Source: Trichomonas vaginalis G3
Lineage: Eukaryota; Parabasalia; Trichomonadida; Trichomonadidae
Direction: 5' to 3'
DNA: 64,000 nt
Assembly: GCF_026262505.1 (NCBI RefSeq)
Contig: NC_067206.1
Coordinates: 1,054,001-1,118,000 of the forward strand
Each line of letters starts with the position of its first letter. Position 1 is the first letter of the stretch. Position numbers and translations under genes: made by a program. Shown in pieces: positions 40,528-50,032 of this stretch. Under the pieces are notes generated by a model that saw nothing but the letters and a program-made list of their open reading frames with translations, ran no database searches and was not told the origin of the DNA.

Positions 40528-41061
40528 ACCCTATAGAAAAAAGTTAAAATTGATATCTGCAGACTTTTGAGTTAATTCAATACTTTACAAAAAATTTTGA
40601 ATAGTGAAATGAAATTTTTAGATCAAAGATAATGGAACAAAATACAATAATTAGTTAAATTAAGCAAAATGATTTTTTTGAATAATGTCACCTTTTTGAA
40701 GATTGAGTTAAGTGTAGCTCAAATTCCTATAATATGACTAAATGAATGAAATCCAATAAAAATGATCAGAGAGATAAGATTTTTGGTCGCATTTGCAATT
40801 ATAACTTCAATGATTTGATCTAGATAGCTGGTTAGAACATGGTAGCATCAACTGGGTATGGAACTACGATGATAACGCGGAACAATTTATAATTTTATGT
40901 GAGATTCACAGCGACATGGTCCATTAAAAATATAATGTAAACTTAAGAAATTTGAATTGATCATAAAAATTTCATTGTCACTATTCAAATTTTTGTGAAA
41001 GTATTGAAACTCAAAAGTCTTATCAATTTTAACTATTTTTTTCTAGAGGGATTAAGACAAC
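40527..41061. mobile_element. Inverted-repeat element with ~100-bp imperfect arms
   Basis: The arm at 40527-40630 (ACCCTATAGAAAAAAGTTAA...AATACTTT...GAATAGTGA...ATGAAATTTTTAGATCA) is inverted with small indels at 40957-41061. The centre is about 330 bp of AT-rich DNA. It resembles a MITE or foldback element. Confidence 0.6.
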
Positions 41062-41127
41062 AAATTTTTGCCGACTTTTCATAGGATTGAGCTTTGCTCA
41101 ATCCTATGAAAAGTCGGCAAAAATTTG
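41061..41127. repeat. Perfect palindrome: 32-bp arms, 3-nt loop
   Basis: Arms at 41061-41092 and 41096-41127 are perfect reverse complements around TTT. The core is GACTTTTCATAGGATTGAGC. It can extrude a cruciform or form a stable RNA hairpin. Confidence 0.92.
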
Positions 41128-41143
41128 CATAGTCTCATCACAC

Positions 41144-41501
41144 TTTTCAATGCTCGATTTTTAAAAACTGTTTAAAAATGGAGCTTATATTGAAATAGTG
41201 TAGAGACTAAAAATTACCACAGACTATTTCAGAGGATTGAGTTGCCACTCAATCCTCTGAAAAGTCTGAGGTAATTTGCAAAATTTTACACAATTGAATT
41301 TCTTTCAAATGGTTACTTTTGTAATGATCGCAAATTTTTGAAAACCTTTTCCAAAATCAAAATCTAAATTCTTTTATATATTTAAAATTTTTTTATAATA
41401 ATTTTTCGAATTATTAAAAATAAGATGATTAAAAATTTTAGTGACATTATTTCAATATAAGCTCCATTTTTAAACAGTTTTTAAAAATCGAGCATTGAAA
41501 A
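41144..41501. repeat. 57-bp inverted repeat arms flanking a second palindrome
   Basis: 41144-41200 and 41445-41501 are reverse complements with one mismatch (ATGCTCGATTTTTAAAAACT part). Between them, 41210-41276 is an imperfect palindrome (about 31-bp arms, TGCC loop) with core GACTTTTCAGAGGATTGAG, related to the perfect palindrome at 41061-41127. Confidence 0.88.
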
Positions 41502-41748
41502 TTATGTTGAAACTTTCGTTTCATTTTAATAACAAACCTTCTCAAAAATAGTCTCTCAACCAAAGAAAAAAAAATTCACTGAATTTACAAATTTTCCAAG
41601 AGGTATGCTTCAGTTTTTGAGAGCTCAAAACTTAGATTTTGTTAAAACCTTGCCTCCTGAAAAAAAATTCGAAAGACGATACAGACCGTTTGGTCATGGA
41701 GAAAACATTAACATCCTAGTAAAGCAAGTGTCCCATCCTAATGCAATC

Positions 41749-42747
41749 AATTGAATCACTATTTGTACTAGTAGTTTCCATCATAGCTTGCATAATACCT
41801 GTTTATTCTACTAGTGGGTTGTATGTTTCCATTTTCTAATCCGTAGATTTAATTTATTTATGGGTCAACGGATCTGATCCTGAATGGAATCAACGGTTTC
41901 AACAATTCAAGCCAAAAGAAATGCAAGTTGAAGATATTTCAGATAGATATATTGAAAAAAATGAGCTCTTATTATCATTAAGAACTGTTGATCAATATCT
42001 ACCATGGATCAGAAAGATCCACATTATTACAGATAATCAATTTCCAAATTGGATAAATGTGCACAATTCAAAAATAAATTTTGTTTCGCATCAAGCACTA
42101 TTTGGAAAAGGAAGCAATATATTCAATAGCAATTCCATACAATATGCAATATCAAGGATTCCTGGGTTAGCAAATAATTTTATTATTACAGATGATGATG
42201 TATTCTGGATAAAATACATTCCGAAATCTTTCTATTTTAATAGCGGGACACCAATTATTCAAATTGATGATCTAAAAAACCAATTACCCAAAAACTTCGT
42301 TTTGCTGATTGGTGTTCGAATGATAGTAATGAAGCAATTTATTTTCATGCTCTGTTCAAAGCATTAAATTTAGTTCGAGACAAATATCCTAATTATCCCA
42401 TTCCAAACTTCACTTATGCTCACGTAGCTCTTCCATACAGACTGGATATATTTGAACAAGCAATTGAAGAATTTCCAATTCTCAAAAATCAAACATCTTT
42501 GCAATTCAGAGATTGCACAATGATTCAATTCCAAAGTTTCTTAACTTATTATGCACTTGCCAAGAATTTAGCTGAAACAAGATCAACTGATTCTTATTAT
42601 TTTGGAGAGATGGAATGCGAAAAGGTTGTAGATCGAATATATAACCAAACATTAAAAACATCTTCTATCTGTCTCAACAAATGTAATGTTGAAGGATTTT
42701 CGAAATTAATTGAATTTTATCCGAAATCAGAATTTGAAATGAATTGA
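41749..42747 (+). pseudogene. Stealth-type (CR1/CR2) sugar-phosphotransferase pseudogene
   Basis: Starts near 41749 with a hydrophobic signal anchor (SLFVLVVSIIACIIPVY). An in-frame TAA near 41840 precedes VDLIYLWVNGSDPEWNQRF, the Stealth CR1 motif. The CR2-like part follows: LLLSLRTVDQYLPWIRKIHI, ITDNQFPNW, FNSNSIQYAISRIPGL and FIITDDDVFW. A frame break near 42290 moves to the frame of LRFADWCSNDSNEAIYF, which ends at 42747. Known of the family: hexose-1-phosphate transferases such as GNPTAB and bacterial capsule enzymes. The segment around the stop starts GTATGT and ends TCTAATCCGTAG, intron-like (26 nt), but splicing it does not restore the frame. Confidence 0.7.
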
Positions 42748-42882
42748 TTAATAATAAATGTTTTATATAAAAATCACATGCTTATTCTTTCATTTTTTAA
42801 AGGTTAACCTTAAGGTGTACTTACACCCCTATGATATGGCCTTCAATTTAGATGTTGACAGTTTACAAAAATTTAATCTTGA

Positions 42883-43006
42883 ATGAGTGAGGATTACCAA
42901 CCACACGTCATCCTGCTTACAGGCGGTGCCGGTTTCATTGGATCCCATGTTTGCAATCACTTAGTTCTTAAGTACCCAGACGTCAAGCTTATTTGCTTGG
43001 AAAAAA
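42883..43006 (+). pseudogene. 5' fragment of an NAD-dependent sugar epimerase/dehydratase
   Basis: ATG 42883 begins MSEDYQPHVILLTGGAGF and continues IGSHVCNHLVLKYPDVKLIC, the Rossmann-fold GGAGFIGSH motif of dTDP-glucose 4,6-dehydratase/UDP-sugar epimerases. Only about 41 residues remain. The coding sequence ends exactly where the 160-bp repeat copy 2 starts (43005), and nothing of the rest of the enzyme follows. GC-rich codon choice relative to the surroundings suggests that it derives from a well-expressed gene. Confidence 0.75.
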
Positions 43007-43164
43007 GTTGTATTTCTTTCATTTCCTTGCCATCTGAACTAACAAGTTGAAAAACATTTTACTTATAAAAGGGATATTTAAGCCTTGCTGCCTATTGTTC
43101 AAACAGATAATGTAAATATAAGAAAGAATTATTAGGAAAGTAAAAGCAAATTAGAACTATGACT
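43005..43164 (+). repeat. 160-bp dispersed repeat, copy 2
   Basis: Same orientation as copy 1 (37915-38074) and one mismatch from it. The two copies are 5.09 kb apart. Here the repeat abuts the truncated epimerase gene on its left. Confidence 0.9.
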
Positions 43165-43675
43165 AATATTAACAGGTAATGCATACTTCCATATCCTGAA
43201 AAATCGTTGGTGGTAAGATAATTCCCTCATTCATTCTCATAGTTTGATTTAGATTTTTGGTTGGCAAAATTTCGTAAAATCGATTAAATTTGTCAGCTAC
43301 ACTGTCTCAAATATTGACAAAATATTAATATATGAAATCGTAAGTAATATTCGGAAGCAATTGACTCATTAAAAAATGCTTCCTGCTGATCATTTCTACC
43401 ATATATGATTATATATAATACTTGCTTATTGTTCTAATGAGATGAAATTTACTTTCTAGTTCATTTGTTTTCCAAACAATAACTTTTTTTCCATTACATA
43501 CGATTATTTTTAATTCAAAAAATGTTCATAAATAATATTAATCATTTGATATGAAATCCATTCGATATATTCATTTCACTTTCGAAATTTATGAATATCG
43601 TAAAAATCTAAGACTTTCTTTTCCAAAATTTCCAGCATGAATGTCATCATTTTAGCGGTTTGACATTTTAAAAAA
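43165..43675. other. Intergenic region
   Basis: AT-rich. TCATCATTTTAG near 43644 could be the initiator of the following gene. Nothing else seen. Confidence 0.4.
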
Positions 43676-44521
43676 ATGGCATTAAGCACAAATGACCAAT
43701 TAGTTAAGTTCCGTGAGATTACTGATCTTGTCACCAAAAAGCAAATCGATCTTGAAGAAGGCGAGAGAAGAATCAAGGAGATTGATTTCCAAAAATTCAA
43801 TATTGATGAAATGGATGAAGTACAGCAGTGTACATGGTTTTCAGATGGAGTTTATGTAGATATCATGAGAAGATGGGTCCGCCAGCAGGACGATCTTCTC
43901 CTCCAACTTCGTGCTTTTCTTGTTGTTACTCCTGAAATTGCCAAAGAAACTCTCACTGAATTTGTTAAAGCAGTCAAGAACCCATCACAGGTCCCAAACA
44001 TTTCCGTCTCTAACGTTATTCACTCCCTTTCCACAGCCGGTGGAACACGTGCTGCAATCAACCCAATTACAGAAGGCCTCATCGGTGCCAAGTGCTCTGT
44101 CGCTGCAAGTATCGGATATAAGCTTGATGACATCTACACCGAAAACGACAAATACTTCAAATCCCAGCCAGTTGCTTCTGTGGCTGTTACAATCACTCTC
44201 CCACAATTCCTTAAGATTCAGATGGAAAAGTACACTCTTACAAGCCCTCATGACTGCAAGGGCCTCAGAGCTTGGTCAATCGACGTAACAAACGATCCAA
44301 AGGAACAAAATTGGACAAACATCGACACAAAAGATCTCGAACTATCAGAAAACCCATTCGTCGAGTCAAACAAAACTCATGAATTCACTGTCAACAAACA
44401 GGAAAGTGGTTTCTTCAGAACCATCAAGATTTCTCTTCTCCGTGAGACATTGAACGGTAACCTCTCCATGGTTCTTAAGAAATTCGACTTTACAGGAAAA
44501 TTGATTATCGCTAAGGACTAA
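43676..44521 (+). CDS. Conserved trichomonad protein with C-terminal F5/8C (discoidin)-like domain
   Basis: A 281-aa protein starting MALSTNDQLVKFREITD. The N-terminal ~100 residues are helical. The C-terminal ~140 residues (CSVAASIGYKLDDIY ... SVAVTITLPQFLKIQM ... GLRAWSIDVTNDPK, TNIDTKDLELSENPF, GFFRTIKISLLRETLNG) follow the F5/8 type C beta-sandwich pattern seen in many T. vaginalis proteins. No signal peptide or TM. Binding partner unknown. Codon use suggests expression. Confidence 0.5.
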   Translation: MALSTNDQLVKFREITDLVTKKQIDLEEGERRIKEIDFQKFNIDEMDEVQQCTWFSDGVYVDIMRRWVRQQDDLLLQLRAFLVVTPEIAKETLTEFVKAVKNPSQVPNISVSNVIHSLSTAGGTRAAINPITEGLIGAKCSVAASIGYKLDDIYTENDKYFKSQPVASVAVTITLPQFLKIQMEKYTLTSPHDCKGLRAWSIDVTNDPKEQNWTNIDTKDLELSENPFVESNKTHEFTVNKQESGFFRTIKISLLRETLNGNLSMVLKKFDFTGKLIIAKD

Positions 44522-45021
44522 AATTAATTTTTATTTTATTTCAAGTTTCGCATTTCAATAAATAATTGACTTTATTAAGATGATAAGTATGTTGATTTAA
44601 GTTACACATGGATGAGTGATTTTTGTGAACAAATAAAAAATTTTCAGAATATTCTTAGCATTGTTCTTGAATTGTATTCGTAAAACAATATGGTATGAAA
44701 TCTATATCATAGAGTACCCAGATGAATCCTCTTTTCACGGTTTAGATGGACAAAAGAAATATCTGAAAAGATAAATCCTATGAATACTGTAATCCTTACG
44801 ATCTTGGCTTTTCTTGAGATGTTTGTTATTTTCAATCGAATAAGCAAGTTGATTGAAAATTTTGAGATGCAAGATATAATCAATTATTCTTCATGATTAT
44901 GATTAAGTTGCTCATCTGTAATTTGAATCTGGATCACATTAATAACGAAACTGTAATTTCCAATAGGAAATATTTCGAACATAAAAAAAATTTCAATTCA
45001 TAATATAATTTTTTATTACTG

Positions 45022-45051
<30 letters not shown>
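44522..45051. other. Host-element junction region with a 30-nt poly(A)
   Basis: AT-rich DNA after the F5/8C-like gene, ending in an uninterrupted run of 30 A at 45022-45051. The composition changes abruptly right after it to a GC-richer segment, so the run probably marks the end of the right Maverick-like element. Confidence 0.55.
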
Positions 45052-45053
<2 letters not shown>

Positions 45054-45303
45054 TAGTGGGGCCTCCAGGCACTTCGTGCCCTCTAGCCCTGAAGATGTTT
45101 AGTATAACTTTGTCCGGACAAGTAAGGGTCTATCGTCGCTACAGGAAAAGTTACAGGCGTTCCAAGGAAGTATACTTTGAGAAGCCTTCTTCTGGGTCGA
45201 AAACATTATATAATGTGTCGCTTTTCACAAATTATATATGTTTTCATGTTTTGTCACTTTTCTGTCACTTTTCAGGAAAAAACATTTTTATTATTATATA
45301 TAA

Positions 45304-46122
45304 ATGAATTTTACAAAACCACCGTTACCCTTCTTTGGAAATAAGAGTAAATGTAAAGATATTCTATTGAGAGAACTTAAGAAACTACCGAATGGTCTAA
45401 CATTTGTAGATTTGTTCGGTGGAAGTTTCTATATATCCCATTTGTGCCATACAATATTCCCAGACTCAAAGATTATATGCAATGACTTCGACAACTATAT
45501 GGACCGTCTCAAACATATACCAGACACAAACAATATATTGAAAGAGTTAAAAGAAAAGATACCTATAGGTAAGATGGAACGTATACCATTAGATAACAAA
45601 AATATTGTGAGAGAGGTTTTGAAAAAAGCAGAATATATAGACTGGGATAGTATATCTGCTAGACTATTATATAGTGGTGCTATAAGAGTTCATGACATTG
45701 AAACACTTATGTCAAACGTTTTATATCTTAACTATACAAATGTTTTCAAAGAGGACATAGAAAAATATATTGAGGGTATAGAGTTTGTGAGATGTCATTG
45801 GACAGAGTTGTATGAAAAATATAAAGACAAGGAAAATGTTTTCTTTATAGTGGACCCGCCGTTCTATAACACATGGGATTTTCAATACCAAGTAGACTGG
45901 ACTTTGAGAGACTCTTTAGAAACTTTAGACGTTTTACATAACTGTCCATGCTTTTACTTTACATCCGATAAAAGTGGTTTGGAAACCGTTATGAGATGGT
46001 TAGAGGACATACATGACTATGAGTTTAGATATGACAAGATAGAATATGAGAGAGGTCCTATAAACCGGAGAAAGTGTCATAACAAAGAAATTTTACTAGT
46101 AAGTAAATGTGGTTTGAAATAG
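45304..46122 (+). CDS. D12-class (Dam-like) DNA N6-adenine methyltransferase
   Basis: A 272-aa protein. The motif order fits D12-class adenine MTases: PLPFFGNKSKCKDILL (motif X-like, residues 8-23), TFVDLFGGSFYIS (SAM motif I, 33-45), IICNDFDNYM (acidic residue after the next strand) and FIVDPPFYNTW (catalytic DPPF, 184-187). Length fits Dam/phage MTases (about 260-280 aa). Known of the family: most Dam-like members methylate adenine in GATC; T. vaginalis DNA carries 6mA. It is the first gene in from the element end and is preceded by TTTTTATTATTATATATAAATG. GATC-centred hairpins lie 7 kb downstream in the same element. Specificity here is inference. Confidence 0.85.
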   Translation: MNFTKPPLPFFGNKSKCKDILLRELKKLPNGLTFVDLFGGSFYISHLCHTIFPDSKIICNDFDNYMDRLKHIPDTNNILKELKEKIPIGKMERIPLDNKNIVREVLKKAEYIDWDSISARLLYSGAIRVHDIETLMSNVLYLNYTNVFKEDIEKYIEGIEFVRCHWTELYEKYKDKENVFFIVDPPFYNTWDFQYQVDWTLRDSLETLDVLHNCPCFYFTSDKSGLETVMRWLEDIHDYEFRYDKIEYERGPINRRKCHNKEILLVSKCGLK

Positions 46123-46238
46123 GACTACTTGTTTTAGGTTTTTTCCATTGTGTCATTTATTTATTTGACGTGGCAGAAAGGTACAGAGAATATGAAGATG
46201 AACCAATGCCTGCAAATGTTCAGCATATGTACTCGTAA
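46107..46238 (+). CDS. Small transmembrane protein (43 aa)
   Basis: MWFEIGLLVLGFFHCVIYLF followed by a charged tail (DVAERYREYEDEP...). One TM segment near the N-terminus. The ATG overlaps the last 16 nt of the methyltransferase gene in another frame. Small membrane proteins are common in virus-like elements, possibly for membrane interaction (inference). Confidence 0.5.
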   Translation: MWFEIGLLVLGFFHCVIYLFDVAERYREYEDEPMPANVQHMYS

Positions 46239-46262
46239 GAGATATTTTTATCTAATATTAAA

Positions 46263-46623
46263 TGGACGCACAGAACTTAGCGAATGCACAGCAACCTGGA
46301 CAACCAAACCAGAGAATATTCCAAATGAAGTTAGAATACAAACTGCAATGGCAAACTATGGTCAAGTGCCAACAGATGTACAAATGCAAACTGCCATGTC
46401 AAATGACGCTGCGTTAGGTTTGCCACCATGGTATGCAAATATGAGATGGAAAGAGTTTTATACAAACCCTGAAGTGGGATATAAACAACTTTATGCAGAT
46501 GACGCGAACACAGGAGTTGACCCAGAATATGTTTTCTACCAGAGGAGAAACAGAATGTATGAGCTCCAGTTAAAGAATGCTATGGAACTCAACAGGAAAC
46601 GTAAGAGACTAGGCGGACATTAG
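46263..46623 (+). pseudogene. Hypothetical element protein with one frame break
   Basis: ATG 46263 follows TTTTTATCTAATATTAA and reads MDAQNLANAQQPGQPNQ. It then needs a -1 shift near 46310 to enter the long frame IPNEVRIQTAMANYGQ...LPPWYANMRWKEFYTNPEVG, which ends KRKRLGGH at 46623. That long frame alone has no good start: its first ATG (46150) lies inside the small TM gene. Gln/Asn-rich with a basic C-terminus. Family not recognised; a virion or scaffold role is possible. Confidence 0.45.
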
Positions 46624-46641
46624 ATTTTTACATATAGTAAA

Positions 46642-46884
46642 ATGGGTTTCTTCAGTAGTATTGGAAACTTCTTCAGAAGAGTTGGAAGAGGTATATGGAA
46701 TGGAATAAAATCTGTCGGAAGAGGAATTTGGAACGGTGTCAAAAATATTGGTAAAAGAGTAGGTCAGTTTGTTGGTATTATACCTAAAGACCCTGAACCA
46801 GAAGAACAAGCTCCTGTTATACAACAGCCTGAACCTGCACCACAGTCTAGTTGGCAACCAAATCCAACACCTCAACCGTATTAA
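46642..46884 (+). CDS. Small Gly/aromatic-rich amphipathic protein, virion-like
   Basis: An 80-aa protein after ATTTTTACATATAGTAAAATG. The N-terminal half repeats VGRGIWNGIKSVGRGIWNGV and is cationic and amphipathic; the C-terminal half is Pro/Gln-rich. The start MGFFSS fits N-myristoylation (G2, S6). The pattern recalls membrane-active virion peptides such as the N-terminus of adenovirus pVI, but no homology can be shown. A related style of start occurs at 50033. Confidence 0.5.
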   Translation: MGFFSSIGNFFRRVGRGIWNGIKSVGRGIWNGVKNIGKRVGQFVGIIPKDPEPEEQAPVIQQPEPAPQSSWQPNPTPQPY

Positions 46885-46888
46885 AAAA

Positions 46889-47736
46889 TTATATTTTTAC
46901 CGTTCGATAGTAGTTGTATATGAAACTAAGTTCTAAGTAAAACGCATGGTATAATGGAACTATTCTCTTTCTTCCATCTGTTGTAAACCATACTTGAAAG
47001 TCTGAAATACTTCCACTCGGCGGTTCATATAACTTTGTAGGTTTTTCGTAAAAGTCATTTGCCAAGCATAAAAAAGAGTTTTGTGCACCAGAAAATGAAG
47101 CATGAACTATAATAGCATCTGAGTCGAAAACATTTTCATATGTTCCATTAGGGTTTTCGACTTCATAAAAGTCCGGGTGTACTGGATATTCTGCAGGCTG
47201 ATTTAACATCCTCAGAAATCTATACCATGCCAAGTTGTTATATTTTGTAGAAATATAAACGTTTTCTCCAAGGTCTTCTATTCTATTGATTTTAACAGTT
47301 GCATTTTTCCTGTCATATATAATATCGAGATGGTACTCTCCTTCGTCAATGTTATACTGGTTTGCATATTCGATATAGATATCGTTTATTTTTTCTTGAA
47401 AAGCTTGAAGAGTTGTTTCTAAGTTTACAAGCAAACTAACTTGTAAAAGTTTTCCCTGTTCAAATTTCTCATACATACGTTTTTCTTTGTTATAGTATCG
47501 AACTTCAAAACCGACTGTAAATGGGAACCATGTATGGCTTCTGAAATGAACTTCATTCTACGAAAGCCAATAGCTTTTGTGACAGATGGGTCTCTTAACA
47601 TCTTAACGGGTAGTCAAAACGATAGCCTTCATGCTTTTACGGTCTCTGTCTCAAACTTTTGACCGACATTCGTAAAAAGTTCATCTAATGGTTTAGTTGT
47701 AGCAACTCTTGAATTTTTCTTTTTCTATTGAAAGCA
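46889..47736 (-). pseudogene. Degraded paralogue of the 51972 protein
   Basis: The ORF 47476-46889 (195 aa) matches the C-terminal two thirds of 51972-52832: FLRMLNQ with FLRLLNQ, HASFSGAQNSFLCLANDFYE with HASFSSSNNSFLCIGKDVYD, FQVWFTTDGRKRIVPLY with FQVWFTTNGVQHIIPLY, and ELSFIYNY. The N-terminal part is recognisable upstream to about 47736 (TTKPLDELFTNVG, YRFDYPLR, AIGFRRMKF) but scattered over frames, implying at least four breaks. It is a decaying duplicate on the opposite strand. Confidence 0.75.
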
Positions 47737-47755
47737 TATTTTATCTAGAATAAAA

Positions 47756-49063
47756 ATGTCAAATGAAACAGCGTTATGAGAGAAATACAACACAACCGAC
47801 AACTCATTATACAAGCTCTAAATAAGAACACAAAACTTTTCAAAACTATTCTAAGATATCTGAGTCATTGAAAGAAGGAAACTTAAAACTGACTTTAAAC
47901 CCAATGACAGATGAGTTTCTGTTTCAAGACAATAAGAACCATACTGTTTGTATAAATCCAACAAAAGGAACTTTAAACGAGAAACCTATAAATGAACTTC
48001 TTTTGAAAGCAGATGTTGGCAACAAAGCTGACAAAGAATATGTCATTGAAAAAGTTCAAGAAGAACATGACAGAGCAGATGCAACATATGCAACAAAAGA
48101 TGACGTTGAAAATAAAGCTGACAAGAAACTGTAGATATGTTGGCACAAACGGTTTCAAGTCATGACAGAGTTTAATGGAAGATGGACAACAGTTGAAAGA
48201 GCTTGAGAAAGGTGTTACAGAGTTAAGGAATAACAAAAGCAGACTCGACATGGATAGCTGGATATGTAGATGCAACAAAAGAATATATTTTCAAATGGAC
48301 AGAAGGAACATATCCACAAAAACAGCATACACATTCTATATCTGATATAACAAACTTACAAGAAACCTTAAACAGGAAAAGTGACGTTGGACATACACAT
48401 ACATCTTCTGAAATAGCAGACTTAAACGTTAGCCTTGAAAAGAAAGCAGACAAGAACCATACACATACAAGTTTTACAACTTTTACAGCAGATGATATTA
48501 CACTAAACACAACCTTGCCAAGTAAAGCTCCAACAATACCACCGGCAACAAGTCTTGTAGATACTTTGATATCTAATGACAATAGTATTATACATCGAAG
48601 ACAGGAACTCAATGTGCTTAAACAAATTTTGCCGAATCTTATTTACCCGGTTGGCTCTATTTATACGTCAATGAACTCTACCAGACCAGAAGTAGTACTT
48701 GGTTTTGGAACTTGGACTCAAATAGTCGACAGGTTTTTGTATTGTGCAAACTCTTCAAAGGAAACAGGTGGAAGTAAAACGATTTCAGGTGAAAATTTAC
48801 CTGCACATAGTCACTACGTAAGTTTAACTACATCTCGAGAAGGTGGGCATAGGCATAAATATTGGGATTGGACAGGAATGACAAAAGGTAAAGGATATGA
48901 TGTTAAAGACAACGTTCAGTTTGCTATAAATTGTTACTTGGATAACACTGAGGTAGGAGGAGACCATACACATTTCGTTTCAGGATATACGCAAACAACG
49001 GGACAAAGTAAAGACTACATGCCACCTTACATGACAGTTTACGCATGGTATAGAAATGCTTAG
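47756..49063 (+). pseudogene. Tail-fibre-like gene with Gp10-type tip, several frame breaks
   Basis: Probable start at ATG 47756 after AGAATAAAA. Pieces: 47868-48134 (LKLTLNPMTDEFLF ... KADKEYVIEKVQEEHD), then short pieces in other frames (TVDMLAQTVSSHD; QQLKELEKGVTELRNN). From about 48236 a long open frame runs to 49063 with QHTHSISDITNLQETLNRK, KADKNHTHTSF and the tip domain LIYPVGSIYTSMNSTRP...GENLPAHSHY...YMPPYMTVYAWYR. The tip matches 603-1001 of the left element. No collagen run here. The stop at 49061-49063 overlaps the end of the convergent integrase (49060). Confidence 0.7.
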
Positions 49064-50017
49064 TCGTCATGTTCCACTTCTTTAGCATATTCGTCAGGAG
49101 TTGTCTTATATTTGTTAGGAACTGTCTTTGAAAGTATACCACCTTGAACTTTGACAAGTTTGAAACGAGGTCTGGCAATAGTAGTTTTATCTTCTGCTTG
49201 CAGTCTGTACATTTTGCCATGTTTGCCTAAAATTCATAATATTCTCTTGTATACTTTCTTCTATTTTTACGAACACGAAGGTGAGTACCTGTCGGGTTCC
49301 CATTGTTGTCATAGTCAATAGTATTTTCATATGGGTCGCGTTTAGGTATTTCTATTTTTACTTTGTCACCTTTCTGAAGTTTGAAGCCCGGCATTCTTTC
49401 TTGTTTGTCTCTTTTGACTAAATTATTAAATATATAGTCTTTCTCTAAGTCAGGGTTGTTTTTCATTTCTTCGGGGGAGTGGTTTCCCAAACCTTTTTGT
49501 TTACGGTTATTGTAAATATTTAAAACTTGTCTCATCTTTGCCATGGAGAAGTGTCTATATTTGTCGTCATATGACATTTCATTTGCTTCACCACCTTGTG
49601 GTTGGTTTAAGTCTCTTAACATTTTTATACAACCGTCAATGACACCAAGAGCAGAATGGTTTTGGTCGACAATGAAATATTGGTTTACATTTTTTGAACG
49701 CAGATAGTTTTTTACATCGTCTGATTTGAAAGAACTTTCATAGTCAGATGTCAGTTTTGTTGGATGGTATTTGTCAACAAATATTGTCAAAGCTGCTAAG
49801 ATATCTAAAATATTTTTGGACTGTAATGGTATGGCTTCACAGTATCTTGTGTTTTGACGACAAATATTAGCCAGTATGGTGGTCCATCTTCTCTATACCT
49901 CGGAATGTTTTCCAAGATATCCATAAACCAAGCATTTGGTGTTGAACTAAAGATTTTTACCATGAGTGCTTTCTTTGTCGCTTTAGAAACATAGGGGTCC
50001 TTGTTTGGATTCGTCAT
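49060..50017 (-). pseudogene. Maverick-type integrase with two -1 frame breaks
   Basis: ATG 50017 starts MTNPNKDPYVSKATKKALM. First catalytic Asp is in WFMDIL. A -1 break near 49805 leads to NILDILAALTIFVDKYHP and the second Asp in LTSDYES. At the D,D-35-E glutamate position it has Asp (LGVIDGCIKMLRDL). After a second -1 break near 49228 the C-terminal chromo/SH3-like part continues: ILGKHGKMYRLQAEDK, RFKLVKVQGG, to a stop at 49060. Homologous to 1-562. An ATG-to-ATG gap of 15 bp separates it from the divergent gene at 50033. Confidence 0.78.
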
Positions 50018-50032
50018 TTTTTCCTATAAGAA

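Larger units (their letters stand above)
38531..41750. other. Gene-free region built of inverted-repeat elements
   Basis: No convincing ORF. It contains a 1.04-kb segment with 11-bp terminal inverted repeats (39483-40527), an inverted-repeat unit with ~100-bp arms (40527-41061), two long palindromes (41061-41127, 41210-41276) and 57-bp inverted arms (41144-41200 and 41445-41501). Confidence 0.6.

Noticed and set aside
41824-41849. 26-nt intron in the Stealth-like gene (GTATGT...TCTAATCCGTAG)
   Set aside because: Removing it shifts the frame away from VDLIYLWVNGSDPEW, and the gene has another break downstream, so decay is the simpler reading.
45056-45307. 83-aa ORF at the right element's edge
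   Set aside because: No recognisable domain; it covers the hairpin and promoter-like region before the methyltransferase.
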